From NCBI GenBank assembly GCA_016859345.1, contig CM029114.1:12236501-12300500 (forward strand): DNA of 64,000 nucleotides, read 5' to 3'. The translations under genes were made by a program, and so were the position numbers. Shown here in pieces: positions 22,989-34,306 of this stretch; within the stretch, counting starts at the first letter, position 1, and each line of letters opens with the position of its first letter. The DNA comes from Istiophorus platypterus. Taxonomy: Eukaryota > Chordata > Actinopteri > Istiophoriformes > Istiophoridae. The notes under the pieces were generated by a model, which was not told the origin of the DNA, made no database searches, and was given only the letters and a program-made list of their open reading frames with translations.

Positions 22989-23240
22989 TCATCTCCAAGG
23001 GAGGGATGAAAGGACAGCATTATAGATGGGGGATAGGTGGTGTCGTAGACCTCCTCCACTCTTGAGGTATGGTTTCTCTACTTTGACATAGACAGCTTCC
23101 TTCACTTCTATTTTGAACCACCTTTCCTCCCTATCTGAAATAGGTACATTGTGGCCGTTGACTGTGTGTCCCTCATCCTTCAGGCGTAGGTATACTGTCA
23201 AGTCCTGTCTTGAGGAGTTAGCCCTCCTGTATTGGGACAT
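22989..23240 (-). pseudogene. GIY-YIG endonuclease C-terminal fragment (Penelope-like)
   Basis: An 83-codon frame. It begins MSQYRRANSSRQDLTVYLRL, continues with HTVNGHNVPISDREERWFK and VKEAVYVKVEKPYLKSGGGL, and ends HHLSPIYNAVLSSLP. This order (QHRRA, LKETGH, DREERWFERGVKEAIYVK, GGGLRHHLSPTYNAVL) is the C-terminal part of the endonuclease domain that follows the reverse transcriptase in teleost Penelope-like elements. The GIY-YIG motif itself would lie upstream and is missing, so no catalytic activity is expected. The lysine/glutamate-rich VKEAVYVK segment is intact. I am fairly sure of the family, less so of the subfamily. Confidence 0.7.
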
Positions 23241-24044
23241 ACAGAACCCGTCTATTTTTTCCTCCGCTGCGCTTAGTGAAGTATAATCTCCACTGACAGC
23301 TGCTCGGATCCCTCGCTGTTTATATGTTGTGAACTTATTAACACAATCTGTGCTGATTGATCAAGTTCTCACAGTGTTCCTCTGATCTTTCTATTTTCAC
23401 AATAGTCTGGTTTCCCTTGCTTGCCACTGAGAGCGAAGAAATTAAACCAATCAATAAATATACATAAAAACACTATCTTTTCTTCTTTTATGTACCTGTT
23501 TTAAAGAAATGTCTGTCCAGTATATTTCTGTTGTCAGTCTGGTGAAGACAGCTGCTGCTTGAGCTGCTGGTGCTGACAGGACAGCTGGTTCTGAGGACAC
23601 TGATAGTCAAACCGAGGTCAGAGTCAGTCTGATTGAATGGACTGGATGCTTCACCAGCACTTCCCCCTTATCTCTTCTCACTTTTATAGTGGATTCCCAG
23701 TAAACTCACATAACCACCATCACAGAATCCTGTTTAGTTTGTTTTGCTTTAACACCACAAACAAACTGCTGCAAAATTTTGGCAGGAACTGGATCAAGAG
23801 CCTCCTTTTTGGATAGAATCAAGCCTGTTGTATAACCCAGTGCTTGAGTGACTTTCACATGACACTAAACACAACGAACCAACCAGACGAATACACCAAA
23901 GTTTGTTTGAACCACATCAAAGTTGATGAGTGTGGAAGCAGTCTAGACTAGACTTTAGACTGGTCTTAACACCATTCTCAGAAATTCATGCTGAGCACAA
24001 TTGACGCACCTGCTTTCCTTTGCTTAAAGTTTTTCTATACCTGG
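23241..24044. other. Unassigned sequence, possibly more repeat
   Basis: No gene recognised. The stretch ACACCAAAGTTTGTTTGAAC near 23895 resembles pieces of fish DNA transposons, but I cannot define ends. The segment 23930-23970 has the local repeat CTAGACTAGACTTTAGACTG. Confidence 0.3.
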
Positions 24045-24310
24045 GCCCTATTTTCCCAACTTTTTGGATCTAAGGGGTCAGTAGGGACAAAATGTCTAGA
24101 ATTGGTTCAAAATTGAGAGAGAATGTTATAACTAGCACAACAAAATGGCTGCAATATATACAACAGGGGCATTTGTCTGCATCAAAGTATGTCCACTAAA
24201 AGTGAGAGTTTTTGTCCGTGACAGATTCAGATAGTTATTATAAGTATCTGACAACATCATCGTCATGTCAACAAATCAACCTCCCTCTCTCTATTTTGCA
24301 TAGCTATGGG
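24045..24310. repeat. Dispersed teleost repeat fragment, class unknown
   Basis: Begins GGGCCCTATTTTCCCAACTT and TTTGGATCTAAGGGGTCAGT, then GACAAAATGTCTAGAATTGG and TAAGTATCTGACAACATCAT, finishing around TTTTGCATAGCTATGGGAGA. I recall this block order from other fish sequences, but have no second copy in this window to prove it is repeated. The overlapping open frames at 24212-24539 would then be chance. Confidence 0.35.
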
Positions 24311-26952
24311 AGAGGCAGATTTTATTTGCAGTCCCTGTCCTTCAAACACACATCCTATCACAGATATGTCATACAAATATGCCAGATCTGCATTTGTCAC
24401 TTCAGTATCTTGTATCATTACCTGGCTTTACTTTCCAGTCTATAATCTCTATAATCAAGAATATTGGTTATGCTTTTCAGGCAGCAATCCTTCACCTATT
24501 GTAATAAATGTCAAAGTGAAAGCGAGAGGAGGGAGTTGAGTGGTATAAATAGGGAACAGCTCACCTATGCATGAGTATCAAACTTTTGTACCTGCCTCAA
24601 ATGCTAACTTTGTGAACATTTTAGATTTGCTAGGACATTATTCAAACCACATAGCCCCGTGAGAAGAACACATTTGAATTAATTGCATGAAAAGTGGGCT
24701 TGGGGTTAGAAGTGTGTAGTAAATCTCATTCTTCCTCAGTGTTCTTCAGTACAAATTACAAGGGGTAATTTTCTTTGGTTCTACGCTGCAGCCACTGACT
24801 TTTCTGAGACAGTAGTCCACCTGTAAAAGTCATGCACAGGTTTGACCTGAATGTGTGACAGCAAGTTAAGAACATTATTTCATCAAAATATTTTCCACTA
24901 CAAAAAACAGTTCCAAGTAACTTGATGTTGCAACAATGCAAACAGTTTTATCATTAACAGTTATTGGTCATAAAAATCTTACCCACCTTAGTTCTGCTTT
25001 GGTTTCACAAACTCCTGAGAATTTGATCTGGCTTTTCAGCTTTTAAATTGTCCAATATGTCCACCAGCAGTTGCTTACCTTCTGTAGTTTGGCAATGAGC
25101 AGATAATGTGCAGTGATTTTATCTGAGTTTTTTGCTGAAAACAGTTGCCTGCTGTGACCTAAAACAAGGTTTACGTGGATTGATTTTGCAGCTTGTAAAA
25201 CCAAAATAAAAGTAACTACAGATCTGATGGAACTTCAAAGTTTGGTGTTGATGTCGCTTGTCTCCTTCACCTTTCACATTGCATAGCCACTTGATCCATT
25301 ATCTAGAAATGCTAAGCCAAGGGCAACAAGACTTGCTTTGGAATCATCATTTCGCCTCACACCCAAAAGAGGCAAGTTCCGCATCAGTCCTCTAAATTGG
25401 ATTCTGTTTGGAAGTGACAAATTCGGATATTGCATCTTTTTTTCCCTATTGCCAGTACAAGTGGTGAAGTTAACTAAAAAGTACTTGTTTCATCGATCGT
25501 TGTATTCACTGCAATGAGATCTGCATGAGCTGCATGATGCGAAGGCATTGTGGCCTGTTCTCTCTGTCTGTGTCCTCATTAATAGTCTACTACCTGTTAT
25601 ATTTTCTATTTAGAACTGAAGCCTCCTGACATAGTTCATGCTGTTGCGAGACCAGTGAAGAGCAATGCATCTCATACTCAGACTGTCTAGATATTTAGTA
25701 GATGGAAGATACTGATAAGAATATAACTTTGTCATCACTGATGCATTCATTTGCATTTGCAGTTCCCTCAATGAAATTTGTTTAGTTTGAAAAATTCCCA
25801 TAGAGAAAGCAACACATGTTTCTGCTTCTTCTGATAATTACAGCCTATAGGAAAACGTCTAATGCTTGGCGAATCATGTTGTTTGAGGCACCTGTTCCCA
25901 GTTTTCAAATGAACAATTTATCTAAGACAAGAGGCATGCCATAGGCAAGAACAGAGGAGAAGCCTAAAGTGGTTTTATGCAGCTGTTACCATTACTATGA
26001 ATTATTTTGTCAAAACCTGTCAGGAAGAAGTGACAGGGGGACAACCTGTCTCGATTTTTCCAAACCTGACTGCTTGGACTATGTATTTTTTGTAAGAGTT
26101 ACTATATTTAAATGCTTTGATCTGCCTTTTGTTTCTTTTCAGTCCCATTCTCTTTTGTCTTCATCCTTTTCATGATTTCACAGGTGTTTTAGCATACTTC
26201 AGGCAAAAAGTGACAAGACTCTTTGATAGTTTAATTTTTAAAAAACATCCTAGCACTGTTTGTTGTTTTTGTGCAAAGCCTGCATGGATTTGTACAGTTA
26301 TTACAGTTAGGTGCACAGAAACTGTGTATACAGCTGTAAATATCATTCTATGTCACGTATAAAGGGATTCAAAATTAAAAACAAGCACAATTTACTTCCA
26401 CTTTGGTGTCAAAATAAGTAGTCCTACACACAGTAGGACCCACAGCTAGGCATATGTCAGATGTAATGCAGTTTCTTCTGATGGACATAATGATATGTAG
26501 ATAGTACTGATGATAATAAAACATTACTGGCTAAGTGTTGTAGTATAATATGTGTTTCATAATCATTTGTCTATATCATTACAATGTACATTAGGAAAAT
26601 GGGTCCACAAAGTTATCCCTCTAGCCTACTGGGTTCCAAGATGAGATGATTTACAAATAAAATATTTTGCACAACAGAGCACAAAAGAAATGGTCAACAG
26701 TTGCTCTATAATTTTGTGTAAAAGTTGTAATTATGTGCCACAACAACAAATATATACCACTTTGAACTTGAATATAACCGCAACTGTAACCTTTTGGAAT
26801 TAATTTCTTTTGGTAATTTATTTTCTCATTTTAAAATCTTTGCCAAGCCGGCCCTTAAGATGACATTTAAGGCTTTAATTAGCTGCTCTCAGTGGTATCA
26901 GCTGCTAAATAACATGGGATTACCAGAGTAAGGCATAATCAAGGCTGACAGG
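24311..26952. other. Unique sequence, no gene seen
   Basis: About 2.6 kb with only short frames of no recognisable content (24756, 25610, 25969, 26117). The piece 26845-26930, with TTTAATTAGCTGCTCTCAGT, looks like a possible regulatory block and is noted separately. Confidence 0.4.
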
Positions 26953-26998
26953 GTTCTGTTATTTGTGAAGTGTCACAACACTTCACAAATAACAGAAC
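26953..26998. repeat. Perfect 46-nt hairpin (21-bp arms, CACA loop)
   Basis: The left arm 26953-26973 begins GTTCTGTTATTTGTGAAG, and the right arm 26978-26998 is its exact reverse complement, ending CTTCACAAATAACAGAAC. Only CACA separates them. The flanks (GACAGG on the left, ATTTTTT on the right) do not extend the pairing. The stem is shorter than a typical microRNA precursor. A run of six or more T follows on the plus strand, but that is not evidence of a terminator in a vertebrate. The open frame at 26965-27150 starts inside it. Confidence 0.95.
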
Positions 26999-29395
26999 AT
27001 TTTTTAGCTAGATTTTTGGAGATGTGTTGGATGGTCAGGAAAGATGTTAATCAGTGCCTTTTATTTCGGAGTCAAGAGTCAAAACCAATGAGCACATGCC
27101 AAGTATGGTTTTTTTTTAGTATTATCATGCTGTTTTCCATCCTTAGTTAGTGAAGGTTTTTCCATTCAGCAAATGACAAAGGAAAAAAAAAACAGCAAAG
27201 GTAAAGAAACCATGTATGCTTGATTTAACTTTCATGTATCTGTTTTAATCATCTGCATCTGTCTCACTTCATCTCAAAGCCAGGAACAGTACTTTCAACT
27301 GTAGCATTGCCAGAAGTGTTTGTTAAGCACTCTGTGGTGTTTACGATCTTTAATCTCACATCTGCTTGTCACCCTTCTGTAATTTCTTATTCTTTTATTT
27401 TTCATTTTTTATAAAGCACTATACATCTGGCCACATCGTTATTTAACACCTAACTTACACCACTCAGCAACATTGAAACCATTTACCGGTTTTAATATGG
27501 CTGAGTGGTGTGGTATGTAATGCAGTCTTGTCTTTAAAGAGGAATGCAGGAACACTCAGCTTTCTAATAGACAGACATAATATCAACAGTTTTCCTTCAG
27601 CAGAAATTTTCCAGCTCCCCAGTAGTTTGTAGAATGCAACTTTGAAAAATTAGTTGCATGATTGTTGGTGCAACTGGTACTTTATAGAGCAGTGATGAAA
27701 TTTTTGCACACAGTAGGATTTTGATAAGATTTGAGGCAGCGTTATAAACTGTGTCAGATATTTTCATTAGTAATAAATTTACTCCCCTCTCTTTTGCTAT
27801 ATCAAGTGTGTGTCTGTGCTGAACCTTAGTAACCATTGTAAGTAAACAAGAATTGCGTTGGAGAAAATTCTTCAGGTTTGGAGGCACATGAGCATTATGA
27901 ACCAAAAGAACACTTAAAAGTCTGTATTGAGGAGATACAACCAAACAATAACGATGAAAAGCGCGAACACATTATATTTTCTGACAGAATGACCTTCACA
28001 GAGAATTTCTAAAGGTTGGTAACCACTCCCATTTTAACAACTCTAAAACATAAAATAATATTCTACAGAAACAATTAGAGGAGACCTTTATGTATCTTAG
28101 ATACAATCAAAAAGTTTCCTAAGAAAAGGTTTGTGGATAAAAGGTGTAGCACAGACAGTAGGTTTAAATATATCATCATTTACCAGCCATGTGAATAGAG
28201 AACACTATCAATCATTAATAAATCTGAATCTATGGTATCACACATTAGGACTACAAATAGTTTTATGTCAGTTAACCATATTTTGAAACAACTGTATAGA
28301 AGTTAGAAAGGTGGGTTTGCTTGGAAAAAACAATTACTAAAAAATATTCTCATTTAGACGTTTCATTTAGAGGTACTGCTCTCTTTATCTTGTGAAATTA
28401 GTCTTACTTGTATAGACATAGAACATCAGTTTTATGCCAGAGCAATATTAAAATATGATTTAGAAAAATCAGTTGGCTGAAAGCATATTTGGTGCTTTGA
28501 AATGAAAAGAACAACTGGACTCTCATTCACAATGAGAGATGTGCTTCAAATGAATCAGGAACTTTAAATCATTCTTCAAACAATATGACAAACAGCAGGC
28601 TTATATATGCATACATATATTAAAATATATATAAATTTGTAGTAGAGGGATTAAAAAATCCATTTCCTTTTGGGTTGCTGAAAATTGAACTCAGAATAGC
28701 CCATTTGAAAATATGTTCTTTAAAGGTTAGTTATCTATAGTTTTTTATTAAATAGGTATACTGTAATATTTGAAATTTTATGCACTATGAGAAAACACCA
28801 CAGTTAATAATAAAAATAATAGAAATGAATAATATTCATTAAAACACATTGTTTACATATGGAAAGCATAATGATATCAGTACAAAATAAATATGAGGTT
28901 CCTTCTCTCCACGAAATTCTGTTTTCCTTTTTCAAATTAGCACTAAGCAAGTAAGGTTTGTTTGAGCTGGTGTGAAAGTTGTCAATCGATTCCTGGTGCA
29001 GACAAAACAACCAGACTTAGACCATTTGAAAAGGTCTCAGGCTGCTTAGTTTGTGGTGTGAATGTAAATGGACCGAGGACAATGGCTTTGGGACAGTAGA
29101 TATGTCGTATTTGCCAAATTTCGAAAGCTAAATTAGTAGGAAGTTCACCTGCCTTTGTGAACTGTTCAGTAGGTAAAGAAATGTAATGTATAATTGTAGC
29201 ATAAACAACACTTCATGAAGGCTACCCACAACTAGCGGGGATTCAATTGGCTGACATAGCCAATAAGATGAACTCGGCACAACAGCCCCTCCATGTTACA
29301 TTGAGAGCCACAGGCGTCCCCCTATTATTATACCAGAAAGAGTGAAGCTCATTAACCACTGGGTGGAGCTGTCACACTCTTCTCCATTTCTTTTT

Positions 29396-29444
<49 letters not shown>

Positions 29445-30869
29445 TATTATGTCTCTTGCCAAACCATCCTCTCCCTATCACTACATGTCTTTCTCACTTC
29501 ATATTTCTTTTGTTTTGCTGTCTCCTGCTTAACATTGCACATACCAATGAAGCTTTTGCTCTCTCTCCCAGTGCACTGTTTTTTTCATTTTCTCACAATG
29601 ATCCTACCCGTTTCCTTCTACCTCAACCACAGTTACCTCGGCAACATTACCTATCACTATAGTTGTGTTTGCAGTTATTGTGATTTAATTGTTTACACTG
29701 TTAACGTTTAAATTTATATTGACAACTAAAATATCAGTTTATACTTTAAGTAGCCTACCTGCCCAGATATTGTGTCATAATCAAATTTGTTCTGATATCA
29801 TAGTAGAACGTCTGACATGGAATTAACCGGTTCTAGTGTGAACTGGATAATATAACAATGTTTTACTCAAGCTTTAGATCTCTTTTTTTAAATCTACTTG
29901 ACAAACATCAAAACCCTGAGTTGAGACAGACACTTGGAACGTTCTACTTACTCATAAAAATTGACCAAACAAGTAGGCTATAGATGCTCTATTATCCCAC
30001 ATGATTAGCTAGATATAAAACATGTTAAAAAATGTATAGAAGGGACCATTGTGTTGCTATGGTCTTAAAATAATTGGAGTAACCATATTAATTTTGTTAT
30101 ATTAAAGGGAAGTGCAGAAGTCCAGCACTAGTAAACAAGAAGGTGAAGTAACAAACACAGGAAACAGGAAAATTAGAAACCTTGATATACTGGTTAAATT
30201 ACATTGACAACGTTCTAAAAATCATCAATAAAACTGTTTCTAACCAATCATATGGCAGTATGTGAAAAAAGCACGTTTTTTTCATATTGATATAATCTTA
30301 TATGAAGAAAACAATTCCAGTGTCCTGGAAAATTGGGAAAAATCATAGTCAAATATTATTTGTGTTTGTTATTGATCTTAAAGCTATTGATTAACAGGCT
30401 ATATAAAGAACGACATCATCATGGCTTGTAGATTTATAACATTTTTTAATCAAAAGTAGGCTGTTTCAAATTAAATAAATCCTGTCAACATACTCACTAG
30501 ATGCAATAACCAATAAATAAATATTATGCAAGTCTACTTAGCATGTAAACACAAAGAATTTACTTCAGCTTTAGGCCTAAATATTCTCAAACAAAATAAA
30601 CCAGAATAAAAAAACAAAAATAACAGGTAGTTCTATCTGGTTCTTTAATTATGGCATGTTGCTGCTGACTTCAAATCAAATAATTTCCGTTCACTACAGG
30701 CCTTTAAAACAAACTAAAAAATAACTATTGCTTATCGCTGGCTTGTGCCATTTTAAGCTTTAAGCTTTTTTTGCAGCAGACTTAAAATTAAAGGTGCCAG
30801 GTGTCTCTCCACAGTTTGCAATGTGCACAAGCCTTGTGACCTTGCTCTCCCTGAGGCAACTTCGCTGCA
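26999..30869. other. Long AT-rich unique stretch
   Basis: Nearly 4 kb without recognisable genes. The 115-codon minus frame at 27597-27944 has no domain I know. A (TC)n microsatellite lies at 29399-29438. Confidence 0.4.
29399..29438. repeat. (TC)n microsatellite
   Basis: About 40 bases of near-pure TC within a longer pyrimidine-rich stretch (29380-29450). It gives the SLSLSL and REREREREK runs in the overlapping open frames, which are not genes. Confidence 0.95.
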
Positions 30870-30889
30870 CTCCTGCAGCGAGAACCGTC

Positions 30890-31243
30890 TCTCTGCTGGC
30901 ACAGTGTGTGGTCCCAGAATCCACATTATAACCGCTGAGAAAACATGCCTCAACTCTTCTTTTTATTTCCAATTTGACATACTGTATATATCAGCTTCCT
31001 ATCCACAGTGATATTTACTATATCGTCAATTATATTTCCAATGAAGTCAGTCCTCTTTAGCTTTTCATCCAGCTTTTTCATGACAGTGTCTTCTACCACC
31101 TTTTCTGTGTCATCGATGGAGTCGCTGTGCTGATAAATGCCCTCCCATGTGGCAAAATCTGCAGCCTTGACTGCTCTTAGTAGGTCGGTCAACCCTATAT
31201 ACTGATGAGCACAGCTTCTTCTTCGTTTTCTTAGCCCTCTCAC
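30890..31243 (-). pseudogene. hAT-like transposase fragment
   Basis: A 97-codon minus frame, starting at 31243, contains LRAVKAADFATWEGIYQHSD, then KLDEKLKRTDFIGNIIDDIV and NITVDRKLIYTVCQIGN. The FIGNIIDDIVNITVDRKLI part resembles the FFGIMIDESTDI..KQLIIYVRY block around the first catalytic aspartate of hAT-type transposases and domesticated relatives such as the KIAA1586/ZNF862-like proteins. After a frame change near 30960 another minus frame reads RVEACFLSGYNVDSGT, which fits the next hAT block (THFLGNV.V.DGTA). The reading frame is broken and both ends are missing. A decayed hAT element is the simplest reading; a host gene exon is less likely. Confidence 0.45.
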
Positions 31244-31559
31244 AGTGGTTATTTTGGTTTGCTGTGGTGTTAAGTTGACCGCCTAAACATAGTCACTGCA
31301 CTGTGCTTAATGAGAGCTGAGATTCTCACATTTTTGGGCCTTTGGTGACTCCATTTTTTCTTCCTGATTTCTCATGGTGTGAGCAAAACATTTTTTCTTC
31401 CCCATCTGTAATGTTTCACCTGCTTGATTAAAGTGAATGAAACAAATATACCAGTTGTTTGTACTGCATCTAGGCAAGCCAATAGCCTACATATTATTAA
31501 ATATGAAGATTTATTATTTTAAACTGATATATTATGGAAACATGGCTTAGACAGGAGCC
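31244..31559. other. Unassigned sequence between transposon fragments
   Basis: Nothing recognised. It may include the rest of the hAT-like element, but no ends or target duplication can be seen. Confidence 0.35.
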
Positions 31560-31970
31560 TCTCCTCAATGAAAGACACATGAAAGCCCGCTTGGAGTTTG
31601 TAAAAAAGCTCCTCAAGGACTTTCAGACTTGTTTTTCAATGGCCGGGACAGGGAGACTGGTCAGGCTTTAGGGAAAGCTGGAGTACAGAGATATCCTTGA
31701 TAAAAATCTGGTCCAGAGCAGTCAACCTCAGACTGGGCTTCACCTTCCGATAGAACAATGATCGTAGGCACACAGCAAGGACAATGCACGATTGGTTTGG
31801 GGAAATCTCTGTGAATATCCTTGAGTCGCCAAGTCAGAGGCCTGTCTTAAACCCAATCAAACCTCTCTGAAGAGACCAATAAATGACTGTCCACCGATGG
31901 TCCCTATCCAGCCTGTCAGAGCCTTAGAGGGTCTGCAGAGAAGAATGGCAGAAAATTCAACTTTGTCACC
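31560..31970 (+). mobile_element. Tc1-like transposon fragment, plus strand
   Basis: Same Tc1 lineage as 2881-4383, in the opposite orientation, with both inverted repeats missing. Plus-strand translation gives HMKARLEFVKKLLKDFQTC. After a deletion it gives MAGTGRLVRL, stop, GKLEYRDILDKNLVQSS, the region between the first and second catalytic aspartates. Further along, GAGACCAATAAATGACTGTC and GGTCTGCAGAGAAGAATGGC match the C-terminal coding region. At least four in-frame stops are present. Similarity ends near 31970. Confidence 0.75.
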
Positions 31971-33036
31971 ACTTTCAAATAGAATGGAATTGCATTGGCA
32001 CCTTTTAATTTCGATTGAGGTGTTTACATCAAACACCTTTATTCTGATGGAGCTCTTTTGATTAGTTTGGAGTAAATGGCTCCATGTAAATGCAAGTGTT
32101 TACTGCTTGTACATTCACAGACCAAGCACTATTACCTGAGAGATTTTATTCTCACTGCCTTCTTTTTGCCTGTTCTTATGTAGGTGGAGGAGGGAAAGAG
32201 GTCAGAAGGCCAAGGCTCTCTAGATTATTTGCGTAAAGATGTTTGTCCGTGCCATCACCAAGCCATAAGTGCCTCTCCTTCATCCTCATTTATACTGACC
32301 TTTGCCCATTGGACGATCCTTTTTGGTATGCTACAGGAAGAAGAAACATAGTAAAGATTCGAAGAGCTGTGGAGAATTGACATAATCCTGACCGACACAT
32401 GGCTGCATTAATGTGTAAATTCTCAAGCAGATGGTGAACACTTGCTTCTCCTACATTCCCAGTGCCTCTAATGCATCAAATCTAATTAAAACTCATGGAA
32501 AAGTTCAAAATCCTCCCAAAACTGCCCCTGTAGACATGGGATTAAAAAAAAATCACTGATTACCAACAAATTGCCGATTTCTTCAAACTGATTCTCTGAA
32601 ATTTGTGAAATCTTTCATAGCATGGGGACATTATTAGTTTGTAAAGGAATTTTTCCCATGACTGGCAGATATGGCTATATGTGGTGATGCACGAACTTAA
32701 TAAACCCATCAGAACCGCTTTTTGTATTTTTGTAGACATCAGTGCAAATATTCTGAGCTCTGTTGAACTGAAGTCCTAGGAAATTGCTGAAGGATAAATT
32801 AGAAAAAAAAAAAAAAAATAGATACTACTCTTGAAATTCCATGCTGGTGAGAGAAACTACAACTGTATTTAGCAAGGTTACATAGCAGAAATAAATTGAG
32901 TGTCTAAGTAGAGGACACCTGCTGGGCTGTGAGGCTTTTTAGGAATTATGTATGTAGTTTAATTTATTGGCTTAAATAACTCCTATTTATGTGCAATAAT
33001 CAAGCTGGGTATTCAATACATCTGACCAACACGTAA
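31971..33036. other. Unique sequence with one possible open segment
   Basis: No gene established. A stretch at 32174-32353 follows a plausible 3' splice site and stays open for about 58 codons; it is discussed as a finding. An A-rich run of 17 bases lies at 32803-32819. Confidence 0.35.
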
Positions 33037-33386
33037 TAGGGCTGTGACCAATTACTAATCTGATTGATCTCATTTACTCGATTAACCATTTGACCTATGA
33101 AATGTTGGAAAATATTTTTAAAAAATGGACATAAAATGTCATAAAGCCCAATGTGACATCATCAAATTGCTGTTTTTTTTTTCCTGTCCAACACTCCCAA
33201 CTTGAAGAGATGCATATTAACTAATATATATCAAAGCATCAAATCAACAATTTAGAAGCTGGAGCCAAGGAATGTTTGGCAGTTTTGCTTGAAAAATGAT
33301 TCAGATCAATTGGTAAATTGACAAAATATTTGCAGATTATTTTTCTGTTGATTGACGGATTAATCATTTTAATCATTTCAGCTCTA
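33037..33386 (+). repeat. TAGGGCTG-type repeat, full-length copy
   Basis: Both ends are visible: left TAGGGCTGTGACCAATTACT, right TAATCATTTCAGCTCTA, whose reverse complement starts TAGAGCTGAAATGATT and pairs with the left end over TAG-GCTG. Internal blocks are in order: CCCAATGTGACATCATCAAA, TTAGAAGCTGGAGCCAAGGA, TTGCTTGAAAAATGATTCAG. It has no coding capacity. The terminal inverted repeats suggest a non-autonomous DNA transposon. No clear target duplication is visible. Confidence 0.7.
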
Positions 33387-34306
33387 CTTTATACCTTATG
33401 GATTTAGGCTGTTTAATTTGGAACCAACAGTATTTGTGGCTGATTTCAAGTTTGATTAGATACCACATCACATTTTTCCACTTTTTTGAGGTCAGAGTTA
33501 AAAACTAACTTTTTCCCATGGTACTGTTTTTCTTCCTTGACGTTTCTGGCAATTCTGGTCAAGTGCATACAAGCAGATCACATCTCCTGCTCCCATGCCT
33601 TCAACGTGACCCTTGCCAGAATACAGTGAATGTTGTGGAATTTGTTGCCTGGTGTTATGACATTATTCTGCACATACACAAGAGGGTTTTTGGGGAAAGA
33701 TGTGACTTACAAGTTCCCTGTGGCGGTATATATTGACTGAGGCGTGACTACATTTTGAATATCAAATACAAGTACACGGGGCAGGCTGCTTGTTAATTAA
33801 AATTATGACATGACTGGAAGGTTTCGGGTTTGATCTTCATGACTGTAACTTTCACCTCTGTCCATCAGAGTTGGGGGTTCAGTAGGATGGCACAGAACCC
33901 TTCTGCTCCAAGGGTTACATGAAAGGCTGATGTGGTACTTTTGCCCTCAAATGAAATGCATTTTTTAGGCTTTTTTTTAAAGTAAAGGAATAATTCATTA
34001 CTATACATAGTGGGTAAATCTTTCTTGTACTTAAGCCTTTTTTTGTAAATACTTTTTTAGATGCAAAAGGAAAAACAGATATATTGTGTTCTACCAAAAA
34101 GGAATGCTACAGAGGCCCTTTCAGGTATTGATCAGCTGAGTTAGAGGGCACATGGCTGTCTTGAATGATGCCGTGATAAATAACACCATCACTCTGTGAC
34201 CTTTCTCGGGGTTCACTAACAAGTGACACCTCTGCCCTTTACTTGTCTATTACCTAGTACTTATCTAAGAGTAGAGGTAAAGTTCATTCTTTTCCTGACA
34301 CATACA
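33387..34306. other. Unique sequence, no gene seen
   Basis: Short frames at 33518 (plus) and 33915 (minus) show no recognisable motif. The segment around 33810-33900 vaguely recalls a tRNA-derived SINE promoter box, but no A box is found. Confidence 0.35.

Larger units (their letters stand above)
22530..23240 (-). mobile_element. Penelope-like retroelement 3' fragment with nested repeat
   Basis: On the minus strand this holds the tail of a Penelope-like element: a GIY-YIG-type endonuclease end (22989-23240), then a 3' untranslated block. On the plus strand that block reads CAGCAGCCGTTAGAGTTGTT and GGAGTCATGTGAGACTTAAG. The farther 3' block reads on the plus strand GATTCTCAGTCACCCAGGTA, CAACTGGACTTGGTTGTATA and TCTTGAAGATGTTTCACCTC. 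I recognise these from fish copies. About 270 bp of unrelated sequence separates the two blocks (22613-22885). The reverse transcriptase part is absent, so the copy is heavily 5'-truncated and dead. Confidence 0.65.

Noticed and set aside
27597..27944. 115-codon minus-strand frame (HNAHVPPNLKNFL...)
   Set aside because: It faintly recalls the C-terminal region of some LINE reverse transcriptases, but I could not match the invariant positions, so I made no call.
33810..33900. GGTTTCGGGTTTGATCTTCA, like a tRNA B box of a SINE
   Set aside because: No A box at the right distance upstream and no SINE tail. The match can be chance.
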